DNA of 64,000 nucleotides from UBA11524 sp963617205 (GTDB lineage: Bacteria; Bacillota; Clostridia; Christensenellales; Aristaeellaceae): positions 25,873 to 89,872 of the forward strand of contig CAVEOA010000008.1 in NCBI GenBank assembly GCA_963617205.1, read 5' to 3'. A program made the position numbers and the translations under genes. The first letter of the stretch is position 1. Each line of letters starts with the position of its first letter. This document shows positions 52,744 to 60,048 of the stretch, one piece after another. The notes under the pieces were generated by a model. That model was not told the origin of the DNA. It ran no database searches and saw only the letters and a program-made list of their open reading frames with translations.

Positions 52744-54177
52744 ATGAAGAAAGTAATAATCCCGCCTTTCCCTGAAGGACTTCATCAAACGAAGGATCGA
52801 CAGGCGCAGCGCACTCAGGGCGACGAGCCCCACGACGCAGCAAAGGAAGGAGTCTGTTTGTCTTCGGACTGGACGCTCTATGCTGATGGCATTGAAGTCC
52901 CGGTTTACACCACTCCCGTAACTCGCGGTGGCCCCCATTCCTTTGCCCGGTTAAGCTGGGAGGGCGATGAGGCGGTTCAATTGACTGCCGTGCGTATGGA
53001 TGGATTGACTTCCGCCGAGCTGCTGCCCTCCTCATACGGGCTGACCCATGAAGTTTGCGGTAATGAGGTGCGTTTTGACATGTGCCGCAATGGCCATGTA
53101 ACCATCTTAGTGGATGGAGATATCCAGCAGCCTCTGACTATTTCTATTGACTGTGTTCGCGAGGAAAAGAAGCCGGAAGATGTCAAAGGATTGTATTTCG
53201 GACCCGGCTTACACAAACTGGATACTTTTGATTTCGAGGATGGAGACACGCTTTACCTGGCGGCGGGTGCCATTGTGACTCTTCAGCCCCACCCCGAGGA
53301 TGAAGTTCCCACTCGGCTCAAAGATTGGGCAGGCAAGACAAACTATCGCCAAGCTATACGAGCTTTTGACAAAAAGCACCTGACTATTGAGGGGTTTGGT
53401 CTGTTGGACTTCTCTCTGTTGGACTGGCATGAACGGACACCTGTCACATTCCATGGTTGTCAGGATGTGACTGTGCGGGACATTACCTTTGTCAATGCAG
53501 AAGCTTGGAACCTCAGCTTTTTCAATTGTGAAGATGTGCTTGTGGATCAGATTCGCATTTTCGGTTATCGCGAAAACTCTGATGGAATTGATGTGGTATC
53601 AACGAAATATGCCGTGGTGCAGGACTGCTTCATCCGAACCGGTGACGATGCGGTATGTGTCAAGGCCATGGTGAAAGGTGTGTGCGGCGGTAAAGACATT
53701 CTTTGCCAGCGTTGTGTTGTGTGGAATGACAAGGTTCGCTGTTTTGGCATTGCAGCAGAATCTGTGGAGGATATCGCTGATGTCACTTTCAGGGATTGTG
53801 ATGTCATTCGATCTTATGCCAATTGGACGTTGGAATTGGGCTCCCTGGTCGTGTATATTTGTGATCATGCATTGGTGCAAAATGTGCTTTTCGACGACAT
53901 CCGCATTGATCATGAAGTGCATTTGGCGACACATGTGAATATCACAAGAGATCAATGGACAAAGACGAAGGATGCAGGCAGGATTCGCAACGTCGTCTTC
54001 AGAAACATAGATGTAAAGCCTTCGATCGGTTCCCGCGTGGGTGGCTATGATGCAGATCACTGTGTTGTCGGTGTACATTACGAGAATTTCAGTGTGGCAG
54101 GAAAGACGGCTGAGTCTTTGGAGGAAGGTCTTATCAGTGTTTGTGACCATGCGCATGATGTGACAATCACTAAATGA
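52744..54177 (+). CDS. Beta-helix glycosidase, GH28-like, without signal peptide
   Basis: 477 residues. A short odd N-terminus (about 5-37, charged and low in hydrophobics) precedes a beta-sandwich and then a parallel beta-helix. Motifs NSDGIDVVST (about 279-288) and RTGDDAVCVKA (about 299-309) are clear GH28-type acidic motifs, closer to consensus than those of the 45476 gene. With no export signal it probably acts inside the cell on imported uronate oligosaccharides. The AAAGGAG ribosome site is good. Its DNA is richer in A+T than the rest of the island. The ATGA at its end overlaps a short broken frame. Confidence 0.78.
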   Translation: MKKVIIPPFPEGLHQTKDRQAQRTQGDEPHDAAKEGVCLSSDWTLYADGIEVPVYTTPVTRGGPHSFARLSWEGDEAVQLTAVRMDGLTSAELLPSSYGLTHEVCGNEVRFDMCRNGHVTILVDGDIQQPLTISIDCVREEKKPEDVKGLYFGPGLHKLDTFDFEDGDTLYLAAGAIVTLQPHPEDEVPTRLKDWAGKTNYRQAIRAFDKKHLTIEGFGLLDFSLLDWHERTPVTFHGCQDVTVRDITFVNAEAWNLSFFNCEDVLVDQIRIFGYRENSDGIDVVSTKYAVVQDCFIRTGDDAVCVKAMVKGVCGGKDILCQRCVVWNDKVRCFGIAAESVEDIADVTFRDCDVIRSYANWTLELGSLVVYICDHALVQNVLFDDIRIDHEVHLATHVNITRDQWTKTKDAGRIRNVVFRNIDVKPSIGSRVGGYDADHCVVGVHYENFSVAGKTAESLEEGLISVCDHAHDVTITK

Positions 54178-54256
54178 AGACGCGAAAGATCATCGCAGTC
54201 AATGAGGATATAGAGGCTTTCGACAATGTCGAGTATCATTTTGCACCGGGATGTGT
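54174..54256 (+). pseudogene. 5' fragment of an unidentified gene at the island edge
   Basis: An ATG in the ATGA overlap with the GH28-like stop begins KTRKIIAVNEDIEAFDNVEY, a plausible N-terminus. After about 27 codons the frame runs into a tandem DNA repeat and a host promoter. I read it as the start of a coupled gene whose remainder was lost at the right edge of the island. Confidence 0.35.
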
Positions 54257-54307
54257 AGGTTTGTCACCGCCTTTAACTTTTGTAGGTTTGTCACCGCCTT
54301 TAACTTT
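54254..54307 (+). repeat. Two tandem copies of a 27-bp repeat
   Basis: Bases 54254-54280 and 54281-54307 are identical copies of a unit beginning TGTAGGTTTGTCACCGCC. They sit exactly between the broken frame and the helicase promoter, at the right edge of the island. Confidence 0.9.
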
Positions 54308-54311
54308 CCGC

Positions 54312-54340
54312 TTGTTTCGCCTTCGGGATTGTGCTATAAT
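54312..54340 (+). promoter_or_regulatory. Promoter of the DEAD-box helicase gene
   Basis: TTGTTT (54312-54317), 17 bp, TATAAT (54335-54340) with an extended TG. The -35 starts five bases after the 27-bp repeats. Confidence 0.8.
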
Positions 54341-54390
54341 GAAAAACGGTGTTTTTTTCACCGAAGAATGAATAGATTGGAAATACCCGA

Positions 54391-55995
54391 ATGCAATTTG
54401 ACGACTTGAACCTGATGCCCCTGCTGCTTAAAAATGTCAAGGCGGCAGGCTATGAAACCCCCACCCCCATTCAGCAGAGCACCATTCCGCTGGTGTTATC
54501 CGGCAGGGACGTGCTCGGCTGCGCGCAGACCGGTACCGGCAAGACCGCCGCGTTTGCGCTGCCCATGATTCAGCGCCTTGCCAAGAATCCCGTGCGCTTC
54601 GGTCAGGCGCGAACCATCCGCGCGCTGATTCTCACGCCGACCCGCGAGCTTGCCCAGCAGATTTATGATAACTTCGTGCTTTACGGCAAGGGATTGCCCG
54701 TTTATCCGGCGGTGATTTTCGGCGGCGTGAACCAGCAGGGGCAGGTCAATGCCCTTCAGCGCGGCGCGGATGTGGTCATCGCCTGTCCCGGGCGCTTGTG
54801 GGACCTGATGAATCAGGGCTTTGTGCACCTCGACCATGTCGAAACCTTTGTGCTGGATGAGGCGGACCGTATGCTGGATATGGGCTTCATCCACGATGTC
54901 CGCCGAATCGCCGAAAAACTGCCGGAGAAGCGCCAGACGCTGATGTTCTCCGCGACGATGCCGGAGGAGGTCGAAAAGCTTGCGATGGACTTGCTCGATT
55001 CGCCCGAATCGGTCAAGGTCGACCCGGTGTCATCCGCCGTCAAGAAAATCGACCAGTACCTGTATTATGTGGACAAGGTGAACAAGAAGTACCTGCTCGC
55101 GCAGATTCTCCGCAGCCCCGATGTTGAGAACGCGCTCGTTTTCAGCCGCACAAAGCATGGCGCAGACCGCATCGTCCGCGAGCTGAAGCGCGAGGGCATC
55201 GAAGCGGTGTCCATCCACGGGGATAAGAGCCAGAACGCCCGCCAGTCGGCGCTGAATGCCTTCAAGAGCGGCGAATGCAAGGTGCTGATTGCAACGGACA
55301 TCGCTGCGCGCGGTATCGACATCGCCGGATTGAGCCACGTCATCAACTACGATATGCCCATGGAGCCCGAGGCGTACGTCCACCGCATCGGCAGAACGGG
55401 ACGCGCCGGACGCGACGGCACGGCCATCTCCTTCTGCTGCATCGACGAGGTGAAGCAGCTTGGGCAGGTTGAGAAGCTGCTTGGCAAGCGCCTGCCGCTT
55501 CGGGAGAGCGACTGGCCGATGGAGGTGACGACCCCCAGCGAGCCCAAGCCGCGCACACCCCGACCGCAGAAGCTGACGCGTCAGGGGAATCCCGTGCCGG
55601 AGCGCAAGCCCATGCATCCTGCCGGGAAGCCGATTGCCGGGAACCCGGTTGCCGGGAACCCGGTTGCTGGGAAGCCGGGGGCAGGGAAGAAGCAGGTTCC
55701 TCAGGCAGAGCCCGTGCCGCGCTTCGGACCTGCATCTGCGCGCCCTGCGAAGAGCGGTCAGCCGGTCATCATCGGGCGCGACGGCAAGGTGCATTTCAGC
55801 AACGCACCGGCAAAGCCCGAAGCCGCTTCACGGCCATCCGCTTCACGGTCATCCGCACCGCGGCAATCCGCATCGCGCCAATCCGCTTCACGGCCATCCG
55901 CATCGCGGTCATCCGATGCGCATCCCTCCGCAAAGAGCATGGGTCAGCCTGTGCGCCGTGTGAACCGCGCACGCGGGCGAAATGGAGAAAGATAA
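54391..55995 (+). CDS. DEAD-box RNA helicase with low-complexity basic tail
   Basis: 534 residues. Core motifs in order: Q-motif (FDDLNLMP ... ETPTPIQQSTIPL), AQTGTGKT, PTRELAQQ, VLDEADRMLDMGF, SATMPEEV, then helicase-C motifs VFSRTKHGADRI, ATDIAARGIDI and HRIGRTGRAGRDG. It unwinds RNA in ribosome assembly or cold adaptation, and RhlE/CshA types are closest. After about residue 390 the tail is repetitive: units of AGNPV and then many copies of (S/R)-x-SAS, from DNA repeats at 55621-55680 and 55831-55925. Such basic disordered tails bind RNA and can drive condensates. It is followed by a terminator. Confidence 0.93.
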   Translation: MQFDDLNLMPLLLKNVKAAGYETPTPIQQSTIPLVLSGRDVLGCAQTGTGKTAAFALPMIQRLAKNPVRFGQARTIRALILTPTRELAQQIYDNFVLYGKGLPVYPAVIFGGVNQQGQVNALQRGADVVIACPGRLWDLMNQGFVHLDHVETFVLDEADRMLDMGFIHDVRRIAEKLPEKRQTLMFSATMPEEVEKLAMDLLDSPESVKVDPVSSAVKKIDQYLYYVDKVNKKYLLAQILRSPDVENALVFSRTKHGADRIVRELKREGIEAVSIHGDKSQNARQSALNAFKSGECKVLIATDIAARGIDIAGLSHVINYDMPMEPEAYVHRIGRTGRAGRDGTAISFCCIDEVKQLGQVEKLLGKRLPLRESDWPMEVTTPSEPKPRTPRPQKLTRQGNPVPERKPMHPAGKPIAGNPVAGNPVAGKPGAGKKQVPQAEPVPRFGPASARPAKSGQPVIIGRDGKVHFSNAPAKPEAASRPSASRSSAPRQSASRQSASRPSASRSSDAHPSAKSMGQPVRRVNRARGRNGER

Positions 55996-55998
55996 TCA

Positions 55999-56035
55999 AA
56001 CGGCAGCACCTGTTTGCATGGGTGCTGCCGTTTTT
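55999..56035 (+). terminator. Rho-independent terminator of the helicase gene
   Basis: Perfect 12-bp arms 55999-56010 and 56021-56032, ten-base loop, T-run following. The 56036-56207 stretch beyond holds no gene but has CGCGTC/GACGCG and AGAGGGC/GCCCTCT inverted repeats. Confidence 0.88.
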
Positions 56036-56207
56036 GGTGTTGTGATTGTCTTTCGCTTTTGCCGCTTGCAGAGGTTTCGCGTCTGCGGACGCGACCAGAG
56101 GGCAGGAAAACGGAGGAGGTCCGCGGTCGCCCTCTCGACTGCTTCGCAATGCACTTTTCGGCTTGCTGATTTGCCCTGAGGCGGAAAAGTCTGCATGCTG
56201 TATACAA

Positions 56208-56873
56208 TCATTCTAAGGAATGGACGAGCGAAATCGGGTCGACGAAGGGAACCTTCACCTTTTGAAGCGCCTTGCGTGGAAAATCAAACCTATTGAGCTG
56301 CTTTTCGCCCTGCATCGCCGTGACGACGACATGATTCACCGGCAGGACAGATAGCAAATCGCGGGCAATCCGCAGCGACAGGGTGCAGACGTAGCGCTCG
56401 CCGTCCGCCTGATAGCGCGCCTCCTGCACCGCCCAGCAGGCGGTCAGTTTGTCGGCATCTTCCGGCTCGGCGGAAATGCTGTCGGCGTACGGCAGCAGAT
56501 CCTTCAGCGGCTCAACGGCAGACAGCACCGCACGGTACGCATCGAGGTCGCCCGAAAGCACCCGTTCGGCATACTGCCGGTACAAATCCCACTGCGCCTG
56601 CGGCGTTAGCCCATCTGGCGATTCCGGCGAGGCGAGCACCTCCGTCCAGTCAATCGGCTCATCGGCCACCTTCCACACGTCTTCCAGCGGAAGCGGCTTC
56701 GGCTCGTTTTGGGGATCCGCTTCCTGTTTTTCATCAGGCTTGGAAGCGCTCGGCGAAGCGGTCGATTCCTCTGCTGCGAATGCTGCGGGTTCACCCCACA
56801 GGTCGTTCGCGATGCCGGACATGCTCTTCCTAAATGAATCGCCCGCGTTGCGGCGGGAGTGATAGCTCGTCAT
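56208..56873 (-). CDS. Acidic partner protein of the AAA+ ATPase, unknown function
   Basis: 221 residues, not recognised. The first 65 residues are polar and probably disordered (Ser/Ala/Pro/Glu-rich, PSASKPDEKQEADPQNEPK). The middle is helical (AQWDLYRQYAERVLSGDLDAYRAVLSAV), and the end alternates strands (YVCTLSLRIARDLLSVLPVNHVVVTAM ... VKVPFVDPISLVHSLE). There is no membrane segment. The start codon lies in an ATGA overlap with the AAA+ gene, implying matched production and perhaps a complex, with this protein as adaptor or substrate-delivery factor (inference). Confidence 0.7.
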   Translation of the reverse strand: MTSYHSRRNAGDSFRKSMSGIANDLWGEPAAFAAEESTASPSASKPDEKQEADPQNEPKPLPLEDVWKVADEPIDWTEVLASPESPDGLTPQAQWDLYRQYAERVLSGDLDAYRAVLSAVEPLKDLLPYADSISAEPEDADKLTACWAVQEARYQADGERYVCTLSLRIARDLLSVLPVNHVVVTAMQGEKQLNRFDFPRKALQKVKVPFVDPISLVHSLE

Positions 56874-58765
56874 GCCTGCTCCTCCTTTTCAATCGTGCAG
56901 CGAAGCGCCGGTGGCTGTGCATCGGTGTCAAACGCGTCCACCGTCACCGTCGCATGCTCGGTCACGCCGCTGTCAAACAGCGTCCTTGCCAGCGGATTGA
57001 TCAGCAGCGCCTCGACCTGATTGCCGATGCCGCGTCCGCCGTTGCTCAAATCCGCCAGCGCCGCGTCGGACAGCTGCGCATAGCTCTCATCCGGCACGAC
57101 AAGCGTCAGGCTCTTTTGCTCCTTCAGGCGGCGAATCAGCTTATCCACCTGTCCGCGGAGAATCGCCCTGCCTGCCTCCTGCCGGATGAAGTCGAAAATG
57201 ACGATGTTCTCGCCGATTCGGTTGAGGATTTCCGGACGACCCAGCTCAAGCTTGAAGTAATCCTCCACTGCTGCGCGAAGCCGCTGCGTGACCTCCTCAT
57301 ACGGCATGTCGTACGACACGTTTTGATGCCGCTGACCGAGCGCGTCCTTGACGTACATGCCGAGGTTGGAGGTAAAGATGATAATCGTTTCGGAAAAATA
57401 GACCGTGTGTCCCTGACCGTCCGTCAGGCGGCCGTCCTCGAGAATTTGCAGGAACTTGTCGAAGATGGACGGATGCGCCTTCTCGATTTCGTCAAACAGC
57501 AGGATGCAGAAGGGGTTCTTCTTGACGGCGTTTGTCAGCTGACCGCCGGCCTCGTAGCCGACATAGCCGGGCGGTGCGCCGAGCAGCTTCTGGTCGGAGT
57601 GGCTCTGACCGTATTCGCTCATATCAAAGCGCACGCAGGCAGATTCATCGCCGAAAATCTTCTCGGCAAGCGCTTTGGCGGTCTCTGTCTTGCCCGTGCC
57701 GGTCGGACCGGCGAAAAACAGCACGCCCTTGGGCTTGCCTGTGCCGGAGGAATTGGCGCCGTTGAGCCCTGTTACGGCACGCTTGATGACGTCCAGCGTG
57801 CGCTCCAGCGCTGCATCCTGTCCCTTGATGCGCTTCTGGAAGTCGCTCTTGGCGGTTTGGAGGCTCTCCATGGACAGCTTTTCCCACGGATTCTCATGGA
57901 TGCCATACTTGTACAGATCGACAATGCCGCACAGCTCGCGGATGGCGCCGCACTGCGCACGGGACATTCGCCGCAGCGCATCCAGCTCGGTAAACGTCAT
58001 GCCGTCGGTTACGCCTACGAACTTCTCGCGCAGCTTCCGCAAATCATCCGGATGCGCCTGATAATAGGGCATGTCTGTGCGGTAGACCGACGCGTCAAAG
58101 AAGGACGGCCACGCGCTGCCGCTCAGGAAACGCATGCGCTCGTCGCGGTCGGGCGCCTCGAAGGTGATGGTCTTGCAGACGGGGTTGTCCAGATAGAACC
58201 ATGTCGGCAGGTCGTTGAGCTTGTTGACCAGCAGAATCAGCAGATTTGGCTTCTTGCCCATTTTCGTGCGGACAGTGGCGGAGGACAGCGCCGATTGCAG
58301 CAGCAGATTGAAGCTGTTGACCTCCTGCTGGTCGAGCCTGTCCGGCGAAACGACATAGCGGCTTGCCATTTCCAGCACAATCGCGGTTGCATGCTGTCCC
58401 TGCATCATGGCGCGGCGGATGAGGTTCGGCGCGGTATTCGCGTCATTGCCCTTAAATTCTGCCGGAATCGCGCCGTTTGCGGGCTGCACGCCGTATGCTT
58501 TGGCGAACTGCTCTGTCATTTCCGGCGCATACGGATTCATCAGCCCGACAAGGTTGGAATAAAACACCACCTGCTCGTAGCCCGCATCCGTCAGGTAGCT
58601 GTGCAGAAACGCGCTCAGCGGCAGCAGCGTATCCTCCGCCAGCGAGCCTGTCACCGGCACGCGCACCTGATCCATCACGCGCCCCTCTAAAACGAGCATC
58701 GGCTTCACGGCGCAAAATAGCTCCAGCTCCCGATACCATCTGGGAATCAAGCTGTTCACGGTCAT
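56870..58765 (-). CDS. Clp/Hsp100-type AAA+ ATPase with degenerate N-terminal half
   Basis: 631 residues. The C-terminal half is a complete ClpB/ClpA D2-like module: Walker A GPTGTGKT (353-360), the aromatic pore loop PGYVGYEAGG (about 399-408), Walker B ILLFDEIEKAHPS (421-433), sensor 1 IIIFTSNLG (461-469), arginine-finger segment RPEILNRIGE and a ClpB D2 small domain. The N-terminal 270 residues look like a decayed AAA domain: LLILLVNKLNDLP (164-178) and EAPDRDERMRFL resemble sensor regions, but no Walker A exists. No ClpP-binding loop was identified. It likely remodels proteins, working with the overlapped partner gene. Confidence 0.85.
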   Translation of the reverse strand: MTVNSLIPRWYRELELFCAVKPMLVLEGRVMDQVRVPVTGSLAEDTLLPLSAFLHSYLTDAGYEQVVFYSNLVGLMNPYAPEMTEQFAKAYGVQPANGAIPAEFKGNDANTAPNLIRRAMMQGQHATAIVLEMASRYVVSPDRLDQQEVNSFNLLLQSALSSATVRTKMGKKPNLLILLVNKLNDLPTWFYLDNPVCKTITFEAPDRDERMRFLSGSAWPSFFDASVYRTDMPYYQAHPDDLRKLREKFVGVTDGMTFTELDALRRMSRAQCGAIRELCGIVDLYKYGIHENPWEKLSMESLQTAKSDFQKRIKGQDAALERTLDVIKRAVTGLNGANSSGTGKPKGVLFFAGPTGTGKTETAKALAEKIFGDESACVRFDMSEYGQSHSDQKLLGAPPGYVGYEAGGQLTNAVKKNPFCILLFDEIEKAHPSIFDKFLQILEDGRLTDGQGHTVYFSETIIIFTSNLGMYVKDALGQRHQNVSYDMPYEEVTQRLRAAVEDYFKLELGRPEILNRIGENIVIFDFIRQEAGRAILRGQVDKLIRRLKEQKSLTLVVPDESYAQLSDAALADLSNGGRGIGNQVEALLINPLARTLFDSGVTEHATVTVDAFDTDAQPPALRCTIEKEEQA

Positions 58766-58793
58766 CCATCCTTCCGCAGCAAAGTGTCAGTCC

Positions 58794-58802
58794 ATTATAG
58801 CA
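58794..58802 (-). promoter_or_regulatory. Extended -10 promoter of the AAA+ operon
   Basis: Minus strand TGCTATAAT, 29 bases upstream of the start codon at 58765. No good -35 is found at 16-18 bp, as expected for extended -10 promoters. Confidence 0.6.
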
Positions 58803-58941
58803 TATTTTTTGTTATACGACCACACGCGGAAACGAAAAAGCAGCCGATTTTCATTTTCCTCGCAAAATTTCTGTTTCAAGCAGGAAAAAGGATGAAAACG
58901 GCGAATTATACAAATGATGAAAATCGATTGCTTTTCATCAT

Positions 58942-59026
58942 GCGGGAATGGCGGAATTGGCAGACGCGCTAGATTCAGGTTCTAGTGAGGGCTAACTTCA
59001 TGCAGGTTCAAGTCCTGTTTCCCGCA
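58942..59026 (+). tRNA. tRNA-Leu (anticodon CAG)
   Basis: Acceptor arms GCGGGAA/TTCCCGC pair perfectly. Anticodon stem CTAGA/TCTAG closes loop TTCAGGT, giving CAG, which reads CUG. The long variable arm (TGAGGGCTAACTTCA) is as expected for leucine. T-arm is GCAGG-TTCAAGT-CCTGT. No encoded CCA. No integrase or phage gene adjoins it. Confidence 0.95.
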
Positions 59027-59034
59027 CATGATAG

Positions 59035-59077
59035 CACTCGCTATCGTTCAAAAAGGAACGGTGACGGGTGTTTTTTT
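59035..59077 (+). terminator. Rho-independent terminator of tRNA-Leu
   Basis: Fifteen-base arms 59035-59049 and 59056-59070 with one mismatch and several G-U pairs, then seven T residues. Confidence 0.82.
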
Positions 59078-59136
59078 GTGCCTTTTTGGGTTTTATTCGG
59101 CAGTGTATAATTTTTGTAAAATGTGGGGCAAAAGAC

Positions 59137-59165
59137 TTTACTTTAATCGATGAATCCTGTATAAT
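59137..59165 (+). promoter_or_regulatory. Promoter of the secreted repeat-protein genes
   Basis: TTTACT (59137-59142), 17 bp, TATAAT (59160-59165), 70 bases before the ATG at 59235. The -10 context closely resembles that of the promoter at 30785-30814. Confidence 0.6.
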
Positions 59166-59234
59166 CAATATGTAACGGTGTGCCAATTAGGAATATATTT
59201 TCGCACCTGTTGGTGTGAAAAGGAGGATAACCAC

Positions 59235-59969
59235 ATGAAAAACCAAATGAGACTCGCAATTTTGCTGAGCCTGCTCCTCATCCTGCTTCTGTCTGCCTTT
59301 GCGACGGTTTCAGGCGAGGAAAGCACAAATGTTACATGGCAGCGTTACGAGGACGGCACCCTGATGCTGGATGAAGAAGGCAATCCGATTGCCATTGTTC
59401 CGGAAGGGGTCGATGTGCCTGTCGCCTATCAGCGCGATGAAAACGGCAGCCTTGTCCTCGACGAGAACGGCAACCCCATCGTGACGGAAACCGCGCCGGC
59501 AGTGGTCGATGCGGTCGTCGCAGAGCTGTGCGATGAAGATGCCAGCCCTGTCCTCGACGAGAGCGGCGAGCCCGTCGTGACGGAAGCCGTGCCGGCAGCG
59601 GTCGATGCGCCCGCCGCAGAGCAGGTTGATGAAGAGGCCAGCCCTGTCCCGGATGAGAGCGGCAACCCCGTCGTGACGGAAGCCGCGCCGGAAGGGGCGG
59701 AAAAAATCAAGACGATAGTCGATGCGGATCGCACGATTGACATCTATCTGCTGTGGGTCAGCGAGGAGCGGACCTTCGGCGGCACTGCGATGCTGACGGC
59801 GGTTCTCAACGGCTACAATGACGCGCCCTACACCATTCAGTGGCAGACCAGCAAGGATTGCCTCGAATGGGTGGATGTTCCCGGTGCAACGACCGCGAAC
59901 CTGTACGTGGTTGTGACGGCGGAGAATTATCTCGACTACTGGCGCGTTGTTGTGACGGTTGCCGAATAA
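59235..59969 (+). CDS. Secreted protein with degenerate DExGxP repeats and Ig-like C-terminus
   Basis: 244 residues from ATG 59235 (AAAAGGAGG upstream; the longer frame to 59178 has no signal). Signal peptide LAILLSLLLILLLSAFATVSG. Residues about 30-155 hold four imperfect acidic repeats: LDEEGNPIAIV, LDENGNPIVTETAP, LDESGEPVVTEAVP and PDESGNPVVTEAAP. The end (about 160-244) looks like one Ig-like beta domain (YTIQWQTSKDCLEWVDVPGATTANLYV). No sortase motif. Precedes the giant adhesin by 79 bases with no terminator, so probably in the same transcript. Confidence 0.78.
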   Translation: MKNQMRLAILLSLLLILLLSAFATVSGEESTNVTWQRYEDGTLMLDEEGNPIAIVPEGVDVPVAYQRDENGSLVLDENGNPIVTETAPAVVDAVVAELCDEDASPVLDESGEPVVTEAVPAAVDAPAAEQVDEEASPVPDESGNPVVTEAAPEGAEKIKTIVDADRTIDIYLLWVSEERTFGGTAMLTAVLNGYNDAPYTIQWQTSKDCLEWVDVPGATTANLYVVVTAENYLDYWRVVVTVAE

Positions 59970-60048
59970 CAAAAGCACTTTTCCGGAGAATGCGCCTATA
60001 TAAATAGGAAGCTTCTTGAGCGATTTACCTGAGGTGGAGGAGACAAAC

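Noticed and set aside
54174..54371. A complete 65-codon gene at the island edge
   Set aside because: Its second half is the translation of the 27-bp repeat and of the helicase promoter, so only the first 27 codons can be genuine coding sequence.
55831..55925. Short regular repeats that might suggest a CRISPR array
   Set aside because: The unit is only about 12 bases with no spacers, and the repeats are in frame in the helicase tail. No cas genes are present anywhere in the window.
56036..56207. A gene between the helicase and the acidic AAA+ partner
   Set aside because: Frames in either strand are short, lack ribosome sites and give no protein-like composition. Only inverted repeats are seen.
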